From the NCBI RefSeq assembly GCF_004118155.1, contig NZ_SAIQ01000001.1, forward strand, positions 1,240,001-1,304,000: 64,000 nt of DNA, read 5' to 3'. Position 1 is the first letter of the stretch. Every line of letters starts with the position of its first letter. The notes under the pieces are model-generated. The model saw nothing but the letters and a program-made list of their open reading frames with translations, was not told the DNA's origin and searched no databases. The DNA is from Edaphocola flava. Lineage in GTDB: Bacteria; Bacteroidota; Bacteroidia; Chitinophagales; Chitinophagaceae. Shown in pieces: positions 1-8,949 of this stretch. The translations under genes and the position numbers were made by a program.

Positions 1-631
1 TAAGGCGCATGATGCTGCCCTGCAGGGTCGTCCATTCAAAATCGTTCAGCAGGCCCTCCTGCCTTAGTGCCGCCAGCGCCTGCGATTGCATTGCCGTCAG
101 CTGGGTAGCCTTGTTCTTTTTAGACAGCACATAACGGAGTTCCTCTCCGGTCAGGTAGGGTTTCAATGCCTCTTCCATAGTGCTTTCGCATTCCGGTATG
201 ATATACCTGCCCCGCAGAAAATCTTTATTGCTCGAGCGGCGCATGTTTTCCCAGCTGCGGGGCTCCCTCAGCTGGAAGCGCAGTGCCGTAAGCCAGGCAA
301 AGTGCCGGTAGAAGATCTTTTGTACCGTCTCTGGCTGCTGGTTATGTATAACATCCCGCAGGGTATAGGCAAAGCTCCTGCTGTCGTTGATGATGGCACC
401 GTATATCTGGCGGGCCTCCCATATTCTGCCATAGCTCGCATTGTTTTTAAAGCCCACGATAAAAGCCATGGCTGTACCCAGCACCGCTATGGGCTGCCAG
501 GGTATGGCTATAAAGGTCAGGCCACATGCATATAATACAGTGGGTATGGTAGCGATCAGCAGTAGCAGTATGGTGTCTCTGAAGCTCCATCTGAAAAACT
601 CCAGCGGGGTATATCTTCTTCCGGTATGCAT
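1..631 (-). CDS. Bestrophin-family (UPF0187) anion channel, 3' part missing
   Basis: Reverse-strand frame opens with ATG at 631 and stays open to the window edge (about 210 codons), so the C-terminus lies outside. The start reads MHTGRRYTPLEFFRWSFRD, followed by a hydrophobic segment (TILLLLIATIPTVLYACG) and the family signature GFKNNASYGRIWEARQIYG, which is typical of bacterial bestrophin homologues (YneE/RFP-TM type). Members are pentameric inner-membrane channels for chloride or other ions. No neighbouring gene suggests a specific role. The plus-strand open frames over the same interval have no recognisable motif and are shadows. The family call is firm; ion selectivity cannot be read from sequence. 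Confidence 0.88.
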   Translation of the reverse strand, partial: MHTGRRYTPLEFFRWSFRDTILLLLIATIPTVLYACGLTFIAIPWQPIAVLGTAMAFIVGFKNNASYGRIWEARQIYGAIINDSRSFAYTLRDVIHNQQPETVQKIFYRHFAWLTALRFQLREPRSWENMRRSSNKDFLRGRYIIPECESTMEEALKPYLTGEELRYVLSKKNKATQLTAMQSQALAALRQEGLLNDFEWTTLQGSIMRL

Positions 632-817
632 AAATATTTACTTTTTTGAATAGGTATTGAACTATAAATATAATGCTTAGGATTTATATGCCGCACCTAT
701 TGCTAAAGTAGCAGTCAGGCCCAAACTGTTTTCTCCCAATTGTACGGGGTCTGTTTTTCCTTTTGGGTAATAGGCCGGGCACCGCTGCCCGGCCTATATG
801 GCATGCAAACCTGTGGA

Positions 818-868
818 ATCATGAGATATCTCCATTTCGCTTCGCTTCAGTCGATATGACGATGAGCG
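818..868. repeat. Interspersed palindromic repeat, copy 1
   Basis: About 50 bp beginning atcatgagatatctcc and ending near gatatgacgatgag. Copy 2 at 929-982 differs at only a few positions. Between them (about 875-914) lies a related sequence in opposite orientation (gtcatttcgggcac...gagaaatctcc). This resembles the short gagatatctcc/gtcatttcg intergenic repeats common in Bacteroidota genomes. Confidence 0.65.
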
Positions 869-928
869 TGTATCCGTCATTTCGGGCACAGCGTAGCGGC
901 GTCGAGAAATCTCCTCCATGTTTCCTTC

Positions 929-982
929 AATCATGAGATATCTCCATTACGCTTCGCTTCAGTCGGTATGACGAGGAGTGTG
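929..982. repeat. Interspersed palindromic repeat, copy 2
   Basis: Near-identical direct copy of 818-868 (aatcatgagatatctccatt, then cgcttcgcttcagtcggtatgacga-type end). Together with the inverted partner at about 875-914 it could fold into a long hairpin. Confidence 0.65.
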
Positions 983-1221
983 CATCATTGCGATCACATG
1001 CGAGGCACCTGTGCTAGCCAGGCGGTAAGCGGGTCTGTTTTTCACTTCGGTTAATGGGCGTCAGTTTTTTTAACTTAATGATGAAATAAGATTTTCGCGT
1101 ATTACTTTCGTTAAAACCTTATGAGACAATACCCTATGAAAGTCTCACTCATTTACTTTATATAATTCACTTGCTTTTGATCAGAAGGTGATTCGATTTG
1201 TTAACCAATCAATCATTTATT

Positions 1222-1476
1222 ATGAGAAAAGCATTACTCCTCTATTTGCTGCCGCTCATAGCTATGCAAGCCAGCGCGGCAGACTGTAATCCTGTACCCG
1301 GTGGCGATCGCCGCAGCGATCCCAACTACCGGCAACCGGGCAGCCATCATAACAGCATACCCCATGCTGTTGCTCCCCCACGTGCATTTATTGCCAGAGA
1401 TCTCCACAACATGCATGCTTCTGTAAGTATGGCGAAGCCGGATAGGGCATGGTTGCGACGGCTCCAGAATCGATGA
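1222..1476 (+). pseudogene. Decayed N-terminal duplicate of the 1429-aa surface protein
   Basis: The 84-codon frame from ATG 1222 starts MRKALLLYLLPLIAMQASAAD, matching the signal peptide of the gene at 2148 (MRKVLLLSVLALMAVNTNAAD). After AAD the frame still tracks it position by position (GG..RSDPNYR.PGS versus GG.SWSDLNHWRLGS), but the conserved tryptophans are lost and similarity fades after about 65 codons. The untranslated leader is also shared (ttaaccaatcaat upstream of both ATGs). A TTG 24 nt upstream would extend the frame but has no counterpart. I read this as the relic of a tandem duplication. A real small secreted protein is possible but less likely. Confidence 0.6.
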
Positions 1477-2147
1477 TCTTGTACCGCGCATTACTCCGAG
1501 CGTGCTCCGGAGCGGGAGATGCTAATCTCCATATTCAGGGCATTGGTGTATAACAGCGCGTGCTCGCATTGTCGATGTGTATGACAGAATTGCATACTTG
1601 TTACATTTCTTTTTTATTTAATGCTTGCCGGTCCGGCTAGTCGATCTGGTGCAGCACACACATGTGGCGCTGCGCTGGTATGGGCTCATGTTGTATTCTT
1701 TTTTAAGATATATAGTACTGCTTTTGGGCAGAATCAGGCTTTTCAGAAGGCAGAAAATTTATCGGGTGCCGGCTTTTTTTCAATGGTAAACACCCGATTA
1801 GGCTTTTCAAATTCGGGAATACAGATACAGAAGCTTTAGGATGCTAGTGAGGCGCGAAATAATATTGTGCTCGCGAATATGAATTAATGATTTGCCCGCA
1901 AGTATGAAAACCCAAGTGTTATGATGATACGTTCCTGTGTGTGTACCAACCGGAGTGCAATAAGCAAGCTTCTGTTTTCTGTCATTCTGTCTACTGTTAT
2001 TGCCGCAGAGGCACCACATGTTACCTATCTGTACCGACACGGGCAAGCCTGCAAATATTAAATAAAACACTCAAGCTTTGGATACAGCACACTGGCTATG
2101 CTGTCCGATCAACTATTTATTTTTTTTAACCAATCAATTATTCTTTT
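1477..2147. other. Intergenic region, probable gene debris
   Basis: No convincing gene in about 670 bp. Two short open frames (1621-1839 and 1941-2129, plus strand) show no motif, signal peptide or sensible composition. The final 30 bases (ttttttaaccaatcaattattc) form the leader of the 2148 gene and are shared with the relic at 1222. Confidence 0.55.
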
Positions 2148-5100
2148 ATGAGAAAAGTACTACTCCTCTCTGTACTGGCGCTCATGGCTGTAAACACAAA
2201 TGCCGCTGACTATTATTGGGTCAACGGCGGCGGCAGCTGGAGCGACCTGAACCACTGGCGCCTGGGCAGCAGCTCGGGCAGCATCCCCAGCATTGTGCCT
2301 TCGGCCTCGGACAATGTATTTTTTACCAACCAGAGTGGCTTCGGTACTACCGTAGCCGATCGTACGGTAATCCTCGATGCTAATGGCTTCTGTAATGGCA
2401 TGAGCTGGGTGGCTGTGCCCAACAGCCCGCTTTTTACTTCGTCCAATGCACTGTACTCTGTACAGGTTAGTGGTAACATGAGTCTGTCGCCTACCACCAC
2501 CTACAACACTCGCTTTGTGTTTAAGGGGGCTACTCCGGCCAGCCTCACCGCTAATGGTAATGTGCTGGGCGAGCTGACCCTGGAGGTAGATAAACCGGGC
2601 GGCAGCCTTATACTGAACGATAACCTGAATATAGCGGCAACTACCACTACTTATGGTGCTGGTGGTGTAACGCTTACCTCTGGTATCCTGGACATATCCG
2701 GCAAAACGGTAAACCTTTACCAGCTGTACAGTGATAATATCAATGCCCGCGTGCTGACTATGAACAATGCTACGCTGACCACTGCATCGACCTTCCGCTA
2801 TACGGGTGCCAATAAGTCGATGAATACTACGGGTTCTAACATTACTGCCGGTGGTATCGTGACCGATGGTGGTACCTATAATAAAGCGACATCGACACTG
2901 GCGGGCGGACCGAATACTAATATTATCAACGGGACCACATTCTCGGCTCTGTATTTTACACAAACGCTCCAGGCCTTTTCGGACATTACCAATAACAATA
3001 CGGTAGATACCCTGGTATTTGCCGGACAAGGTTCTGTAAGCAGCAACAATACCATTGGTAGTATCTATTTTGGTGGTGTTGCATTCATCACGGGTACGAA
3101 CACCATCCGTAAAGTAACGGCTACAAACAGAACGCAGATCACGGGTACCAACACCATCGACAGCCTGTTGCTGGCGGCCAATAAAGCCACTACACTGGCC
3201 GGTACGATCAATATCAGTAATTATATGAAGGCACAGGGTGGTACCTGTCAGGCCTTTACCGAGATTACGGCTACAGACTCTGCCCGATTAATGTTTGGCC
3301 CGAGTGCCACCACACTTATCGATAATGTGTTCCTGACCAATATCAAGGCATATGGGGTGATCACTCCTATTGCGGTATCTGGTGTAGATGGCGATGGTAA
3401 TACTGGTTTTGATATTACTCCGCCAGCCTCGCTCACCGGTACTAATCTGTACTGGGTAGGTGGTGCCGGCGACTGGAACGATAATACGCACTGGAGCTAT
3501 ACCAGTGGTGGTGCAGGTGGTGCCTGTATCCCCTTCATTGCCGATACGGTTATCTTCAACTCGGCCAGTGGCCTGGGCAGCAGTCAGATTGTAGCGACCA
3601 GCGGTAACGCCTATTGTTATAATATGAACTGGATGACCGGTGTAGGTACGACTACCTTCAACGAATCGGGCACCGCTGCTATGAATGTATATGGTTCGGT
3701 GTCGCTTACGGCTGCTGTGACGATGAATGCGAGCCTGGATTTTATGGGTACCGAAACTACCTCTACCATAAACACAAACGGTAGTACTTTAGGTAGTCTG
3801 ACCTTTTATGTACGTAAGAAAGGTGCGGGTAAAGTGACACTTATGGACAACTGGTCTAATGCTAATGGTATACTGACCCTGGTAAGCGGAAATTTAAGTA
3901 CTGCCGGGCGTACACTTAATATTTATCGTTTTGCCGGAGCCTCTGCTACGGCTCGTTCACTGGATATCTCCAATGCCAATATTACCGTGGCTAACAACTG
4001 GATTTATAGCGGTGCTAACAAAGCAATCAACTCAACCGGTTCGTTTATCAGTAGTGGTTTTGCATTAAGTATTGATGGTCTGAGCTATCCTAAAATTGAT
4101 GCGACCTATGCCGCATCTGGTAACCCTCTGGCATTCAATATCAGAAACACTACTATTGGCCAATTAACTTTTACCAGTACCAATGCTGCTTCCAGTGCCA
4201 ATATCGACAGTTTCAATACTATCGGCCGCCTGGAGTTTAAGGGTTCGGGTGCTATTGAAGGCAGTAGCAACATCATCGATACTCTGCTGCTTGCGGGTGC
4301 GCGTGCATACCAGGTTACCGGTACCAGTACCATCAATAAATATCTCTTCGCACAGTCTGCACCTTGTACCGGTCTGCTGGAGATTCGTGGTGCCACAACA
4401 GGCGGCTTCCAGTTCGATCCTGCGGCCGTGATCAGCATGAATAATGTGTACCTGCAAAATATGGCTGCAACTGGTGTGCCTCCTGTAGCCGTTACCGGTG
4501 CTGATGCCGGTGGTAATACGGGTTGGAACATTACAGCCATCTCTGGTAGCCCTCGTTACTGGATCGGTGGTTCCGGCGACTGGAACGATAATGTACACTG
4601 GAGTACAACCAGCGGTGGTGCTGGCGGTGCTTGTATACCTACTCCGTACGACAACGTATTCTTTGACGCAAACAGTGGCTTTACTGCAGGTAGCAAGACG
4701 GTTACTGTAAATAATGGTAATGCTTATTGCCGTAACCTGAACTGGGGGGCTGCTACCAATGCCCCTATCTGGAACAAAGCTGCTGCCCTGGCGGTAGAGG
4801 TATGGGGTGATACTACAATCCTGAACTCAGCTGCGACCTTCACCGTATCTCCGCTTACCTTCATCAGCAATAATAATGCGGTGATCAGCGGCAGTGCACT
4901 GGGCAACTTTGACATCAGACTGGCCAAAGTAGGTGGTAGCCTGAAGTTCCTGAATAACTATTCTAACGTCCTGACCGATATCTATGTGAACAATGGTACC
5001 CTGGACCTGTCTGGCCGCACCATGTCGCTGTCCAGCATCAGCAATGAAGGTCTGGCCAATGCTATGGGTATGAACATCAGCAATGCTGTTATTACACTGG

Positions 5101-6437
5101 ATACGGTATGGCAATACACCGGTACTGCTGCGGCTCACACGCTTAATGCTGCCGGATCTACCATCAACACCGAGGTGTTTAATGCACAAGGACTGACTTA
5201 TAATAATGTAAATGTTTCTGACATCATCAATACCAGTGCGGTAATGAGCAATACTACCGTAGATGGCAAACTGACCTTTACCAATGCCAATACTGCCTCT
5301 CAGGCGGGCATTAACGGGGCCAGTAATACTATAGGTACTGTAGAGTACAAAGGTGGTGGTGGTGTATATGCTACCGGAAATGTAATCGATACGATGATCT
5401 TCTTCCCGGGTAATACATACACCTTTACTGCCGGAACCAATACTACCATCAATGATGCATGGTATGGCAGCGGTACTCCTTGCCGCCTGACCGAGATCCT
5501 GAGCAGCAGCACTACAGCTAATGCTACCATCACTAAACCAAGTGGTGATGTAACTTTTGACTACGTACGTCTGCGCCGCATTACAGCAGCAGGTGCGGCA
5601 GCACCATTTGCAGCACAGCAGCATTCGACTAACCTGGGCAATAATACCAACTGGAACATTGCAGCATACAACGGTGCAGCGCCTATCTACGGACTGGGAC
5701 CTGATACTGCCCTGCTGGCCACTGCATTCCCGTACACCCTGCATACAGACGGCTTCTTCGGAGCACCTTCTTCTCAGTATACATGGAACAACAGCAGCAC
5801 AGCCGATTCTCTGGTGATTACTGATACCGGTGTATATAGCGTTACCGTAAACTTCGTAGACGGTTGTACCATCAGTGATAATGTGCACATTACCCTGGCG
5901 GCACCACTGCCGGTAACCCTGCTGAGCTTTGATGCTGCAGTGGCTAACTGTCAGACCAACCTGGATTGGACCATTACCAATGCTGTAAACTTCAACAGAT
6001 TTGTGGTAGAGCGCAGCAACGATGGCCGTGCTTACAATGAAATCGGACAGATCGCTTATACAAACGGTAAAGGTGCTTATGCTTATACCGATAAAGCTAC
6101 CCCTAACGGAAAATCGTTCTATCGCTTACGCCTGGTTGATGCAGACGGTATGTATGCTTACAGCCAGACGGTAACGGCACAATCTGAGTGCAGTACACAA
6201 GCTATCGAAGTGTATCCTACACTGACCAAAGGTATGGTGTACATCAACTTACCAGTGGGTTATACCAATGCGAAAATCGAACTGACGACTATCATGGGTC
6301 AGGTACTGAACATTCCGGTGGGCACTAACGCTGCTCAGCAAAAAATCAACCTGGGAGGTATGGCTCAGGGTACTTACCTGCTGAAAGTAACCAGCGGTAA
6401 TGAAACACAAACCTTTAAAGTGGTATATCAACCATAA
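2148..6437 (+). CDS. Large three-repeat T9SS-secreted surface protein
   Basis: 1429 aa with Sec signal peptide (residues 1-20, cleavage near NTNAAD). Three long repeats each start with a Y-W-(V/I)-G-G-x-(G/S)-x-W-(S/N)-D-x-x-H-W box, near residues 22, 434 and 803. They are rich in T, N, G and S with beta-helix-like periodicity and recurring SGxIxxxxNTIxxL segments. Near residue 1254 comes the PLPVTLLSFDA linker followed by an FN3-like region (FVVERSNDGRAY..IGQ) usual in T9SS cargo. The last 78 residues are a type A sorting domain (IEVYPTLTKGMVYI...GTYLLKVTSGN). It should cross the outer membrane by T9SS and act at the surface, perhaps as an adhesin; the ligand is unknown. Long antisense open frames over it are codon-bias shadows. 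Confidence 0.88.
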   Translation: MRKVLLLSVLALMAVNTNAADYYWVNGGGSWSDLNHWRLGSSSGSIPSIVPSASDNVFFTNQSGFGTTVADRTVILDANGFCNGMSWVAVPNSPLFTSSNALYSVQVSGNMSLSPTTTYNTRFVFKGATPASLTANGNVLGELTLEVDKPGGSLILNDNLNIAATTTTYGAGGVTLTSGILDISGKTVNLYQLYSDNINARVLTMNNATLTTASTFRYTGANKSMNTTGSNITAGGIVTDGGTYNKATSTLAGGPNTNIINGTTFSALYFTQTLQAFSDITNNNTVDTLVFAGQGSVSSNNTIGSIYFGGVAFITGTNTIRKVTATNRTQITGTNTIDSLLLAANKATTLAGTINISNYMKAQGGTCQAFTEITATDSARLMFGPSATTLIDNVFLTNIKAYGVITPIAVSGVDGDGNTGFDITPPASLTGTNLYWVGGAGDWNDNTHWSYTSGGAGGACIPFIADTVIFNSASGLGSSQIVATSGNAYCYNMNWMTGVGTTTFNESGTAAMNVYGSVSLTAAVTMNASLDFMGTETTSTINTNGSTLGSLTFYVRKKGAGKVTLMDNWSNANGILTLVSGNLSTAGRTLNIYRFAGASATARSLDISNANITVANNWIYSGANKAINSTGSFISSGFALSIDGLSYPKIDATYAASGNPLAFNIRNTTIGQLTFTSTNAASSANIDSFNTIGRLEFKGSGAIEGSSNIIDTLLLAGARAYQVTGTSTINKYLFAQSAPCTGLLEIRGATTGGFQFDPAAVISMNNVYLQNMAATGVPPVAVTGADAGGNTGWNITAISGSPRYWIGGSGDWNDNVHWSTTSGGAGGACIPTPYDNVFFDANSGFTAGSKTVTVNNGNAYCRNLNWGAATNAPIWNKAAALAVEVWGDTTILNSAATFTVSPLTFISNNNAVISGSALGNFDIRLAKVGGSLKFLNNYSNVLTDIYVNNGTLDLSGRTMSLSSISNEGLANAMGMNISNAVITLDTVWQYTGTAAAHTLNAAGSTINTEVFNAQGLTYNNVNVSDIINTSAVMSNTTVDGKLTFTNANTASQAGINGASNTIGTVEYKGGGGVYATGNVIDTMIFFPGNTYTFTAGTNTTINDAWYGSGTPCRLTEILSSSTTANATITKPSGDVTFDYVRLRRITAAGAAAPFAAQQHSTNLGNNTNWNIAAYNGAAPIYGLGPDTALLATAFPYTLHTDGFFGAPSSQYTWNNSSTADSLVITDTGVYSVTVNFVDGCTISDNVHITLAAPLPVTLLSFDAAVANCQTNLDWTITNAVNFNRFVVERSNDGRAYNEIGQIAYTNGKGAYAYTDKATPNGKSFYRLRLVDADGMYAYSQTVTAQSECSTQAIEVYPTLTKGMVYINLPVGYTNAKIELTTIMGQVLNIPVGTNAAQQKINLGGMAQGTYLLKVTSGNETQTFKVVYQP

Positions 6438-6861
6438 TATTGATTTCACACTTCCGGCCGGTACGTATTGCTTAGACATTGGTGAGTTGTATAAAAGCGA
6501 TATCCTGTAATCTGATCGGCCGGAGGAGTCACTTTCTCATGCTTAGGTGAATAAATTGCATGAAAACAATCGTAAAATAATAATTTGTCATAAACAATAT
6601 GTATAAATACAGGCTATGTCTATAGCATGTATTGCATGGAAAGCTCCGTTATAAAAGAGTGTTTACGGTCTTTGTCATTATTAATTGTTTGCATTTACAT
6701 TAAATTACGGCCAAAGGTCTGTTGCGTCTGCAACGGACCTTTTTGTATTGGATACATTAAACAAAAAAACAAATATTGATTTTTATTAACATGTGTGAAC
6801 ATGTGTTATTTCTCATTTCTGTAAATTCGTGGTACACTCAATCCTCAAAATTTGAAACATT
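6438..6861. other. Intergenic region between surface-protein operons
   Basis: Holds a terminator (6713-6744) and an A+T-rich upstream region for the gene at 6862, including the direct repeat acatgtgtga/acatgtgtta near 6790-6808. No reading frame worth calling. Confidence 0.55.
6713..6744 (+). terminator. Hairpin terminator
   Basis: Stem aaaggtctgttgc / gcaacggaccttt with loop gtct and one G-U pair, followed by a T-run. Lies 275 bp past the 2148 gene; no other gene lies between. Confidence 0.75.
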
Positions 6862-8049
6862 ATGAGAAAACTTTACATTTTAGCCGCCTTGTGTCTGGCC
6901 TTCAGCATGAACTTGCTCGCCCAGGCACCACAAAAGATTAACTACCAGGCTGTCGTACGCAACAGTTCCGGTAATCCCGTAACCAACCAGGCCGTTTCAC
7001 TACGCTTCAGCGTACTTGACGGCTCTCCTGTTGGTACTGCCCAGTATGTAGAGACGCAGTCTGTAACAACCAATGGTTTTGGCCTCGCCAATGTGCAGAT
7101 CGGCACCGGTACGCCAGTCACGGGTACGTTCTCTGCTGTTACCTGGAACTCCGGCAGCAAATACCTGAAAGTAGATGCGGACATTACCGGGGGTACTACC
7201 TACACGAACCTGGCTACTTTAGAACTGATCAGCGTTCCTTATGCGCTCAATGCAGAAACCAGCAGCGACAATCGCTGGACCCTGGCCAGTGGCAACATTA
7301 CCAACAACAACTCTGGTAATGTGGGTATCGGGGGCACGCCTAATGCTGCTGCACAACTGGATATTGCCGCTACCAACAAAGGTATCCTCATTCCGAGGGT
7401 TACGCTGGCCAACCGTCCTGCCGCTCCTGTAGCAGGTTTGCTGATTTATCAGACAGATAATACGCCTGGTTTTTATTACTACACCGGTGCAGCCTGGATC
7501 AGACTGACCAATACCAGCGATGCCGGTAGCACAGGTGCCATCATTCCTTATGCCTCGGGTTTACCGGTTACACTCACTACCATTGCCGGTGGCCTTGTAG
7601 GTACAACGGGTCTGGTCGGTTTCGGTAACTCCGTTTCCGGTGTTTCACTGGTTGGTTCTAACATTGACCTTACCGGTGCGGCAGGTACTTTACTAAACTT
7701 CTCTTTCGTATCTCCACGTTCCGGAACCATTACCTCTATTTCGGGCCAGTTCAGCACTACGGCTGCATTGTCCCTGATCGGTAGTACAGTAACCGTTACC
7801 GGACAATTGTATTCTGCACCGAGCGGTTCTAATACCTTCAGCCCCGTGGCCGGAGCAACCGTTACGATGGCACCAGCCCTGACCGGTATTATTTCATTAG
7901 GTACTGTATCATCTGGTATTACCACTGGTTTGAACATTCCGGTAACTGCCGGTTCCCGTTACCTGATGGTATACTCTGCAACAGCAACAGGTATTACCCT
8001 GATCAATACTGTAGCCGGTTATGCCAGCGGCGGGGTGAATATCAACTAA
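6862..8049 (+). CDS. Secreted protein with BclB-like C-terminal domain
   Basis: 395 aa. Signal peptide ([21 protein letters not shown]) followed by an [16 protein letters not shown] head common in Bacteroidota tail-fibre-like surface proteins. Residues about 170-215 hold the [29 protein letters not shown] box, shared with the gene at 9955. Residues about 225-395 ([65 protein letters not shown]) match my recollection of the C-terminal domain of the Bacillus exosporium glycoprotein BclB, a trimeric beta-jelly-roll-like head. No T9SS domain is visible. Followed 37 bp later by a T9SS-tailed gene, so the two are probably co-transcribed. Function unknown; likely a surface or matrix structural protein. 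Confidence 0.8.
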   Translation: MRKLYILAALCLAFSMNLLAQAPQKINYQAVVRNSSGNPVTNQAVSLRFSVLDGSPVGTAQYVETQSVTTNGFGLANVQIGTGTPVTGTFSAVTWNSGSKYLKVDADITGGTTYTNLATLELISVPYALNAETSSDNRWTLASGNITNNNSGNVGIGGTPNAAAQLDIAATNKGILIPRVTLANRPAAPVAGLLIYQTDNTPGFYYYTGAAWIRLTNTSDAGSTGAIIPYASGLPVTLTTIAGGLVGTTGLVGFGNSVSGVSLVGSNIDLTGAAGTLLNFSFVSPRSGTITSISGQFSTTAALSLIGSTVTVTGQLYSAPSGSNTFSPVAGATVTMAPALTGIISLGTVSSGITTGLNIPVTAGSRYLMVYSATATGITLINTVAGYASGGVNIN

Positions 8050-8086
8050 GTACGGCTCATTTTTTTAATTCCTAAAAGAAATTATT

Positions 8087-8863
8087 ATGAAATATATACT
8101 TTCAGGATGGGCCGGATTGATGTTATTATGCTTAAGTACACAGGCGCAAGCCCAGTCTGCACTGCCTTATGTGGTAGCAGCAGGTGGTGGCTCTGCTCCG
8201 ATAGTCTCTGTAGGTTATACTGTAGACTTCACTGTGGGCGAAAGCATCATCGCATCAGTTGGTACTAATCCGCAACTGACACAAGGGTTTCAGCAACCCA
8301 GTACCAGTGCCACTCCTCTTCCGGTAGATATGCTGGACTTTACAGGAACTGCGCGCGAAGGGTACAACCTCTTAAACTGGCGCACTGCCCAGGAAAAGAA
8401 TAACAGTCATTTTGAAATACAACGCAGTACCGACGGTATAAGGTTTACTACAATCGGTACCGTGTACAGCAAAGCCCGGAACGGCAACAGCAGCGGGGAA
8501 CTGGCCTATACTTACGATGACCGTAGCATTACCGAACCGGTTAATTATTATCGTCTGAAACAGGTAGATCTGGATAAGCACTATGCCTACACCGGTGTGA
8601 TCAAACTGGTGAATGACGCAAGCCAGTCTTCCATAACCGTATTCCCTAACCCGGTTACGGATAAAGTAAGGGTATCTATAAAAGGAAACTTTGATGGGCT
8701 GACTTTACAGGTAGTGGATGTTACAGGTAGAGCAGTACTCAAAGCCATAAAGGTTACTGCTGCAGATACAGACCTTGACCTGTCTGTACTGAGCCAGGGT
8801 GCTTACTATATCAAATGCATCCGCAATAACCAGTCTGACGTAATCAAGATTGTTAAACAATAA
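8087..8863 (+). CDS. T9SS-secreted protein with FN3-like domain
   Basis: 258 aa. Signal peptide to about residue 22 (LCLSTQAQAQS), a short domain ending TQGFQQP (typical of the small T9SS cargo family), then PLPVDMLDFTG plus FN3-like strands (NLLNWRTAQEKNNSHFEIQRS, YYRLKQVDLDKHYAYT). The type A sorting domain occupies about residues 183-258 (ITVFPNPVTDKVRVSIKG...GAYYIKCIRNNQSD). Forms an apparent operon with the BclB-like gene 37 bp upstream. A minus-strand pair of similar make-up lies across the terminator at 8894. Probably surface-anchored or released; partner unknown. Confidence 0.85.
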   Translation: MKYILSGWAGLMLLCLSTQAQAQSALPYVVAAGGGSAPIVSVGYTVDFTVGESIIASVGTNPQLTQGFQQPSTSATPLPVDMLDFTGTAREGYNLLNWRTAQEKNNSHFEIQRSTDGIRFTTIGTVYSKARNGNSSGELAYTYDDRSITEPVNYYRLKQVDLDKHYAYTGVIKLVNDASQSSITVFPNPVTDKVRVSIKGNFDGLTLQVVDVTGRAVLKAIKVTAADTDLDLSVLSQGAYYIKCIRNNQSDVIKIVKQ

Positions 8864-8893
8864 AGAGTGAACCGACCTGATCCCCTCAGGATT

Positions 8894-8935
8894 AAAAGCC
8901 GACAGCCCCGGAATATTCCGGGGCTGTCGGCTTTT
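8894..8935. terminator. Bidirectional perfect-palindrome terminator
   Basis: 42-bp perfect palindrome, aaaagccgacagccccggaat and its complement, with A-tract and T-tract at its ends. Sits between convergent genes ending at 8863 and 8950. Confidence 0.92.
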
Positions 8936-8949
8936 ATGAAGAAAGCATG

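Larger units (their letters stand above)
632..1221. other. Intergenic region with hairpin and palindromic repeats
   Basis: No gene seen. It holds a perfect 10-bp inverted repeat with a 6-nt loop at 771-796 (taggccgggc/gcccggccta) without a clear T-tract, then two copies of an interspersed repeat with an inverted partner between them (listed separately). The last 25 bases (ttgttaaccaatcaatc) resemble the leader of the 2148 gene. Confidence 0.6.

Noticed and set aside
818-982. CRISPR array
   Set aside because: Only two direct copies with an inverted one between them, no regular spacers and no cas genes anywhere in the window.
1621-2129. Two short plus-strand frames between the relic and the giant gene
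   Set aside because: No similarity to anything in the window, no promoter and unnatural composition; treated as debris.
2160-5888. Long minus-strand open frames (289 and 353 codons) opposite the giant surface protein
   Set aside because: They have no signal, motif or plausible composition and arise from the biased codon use of the repetitive plus-strand gene.
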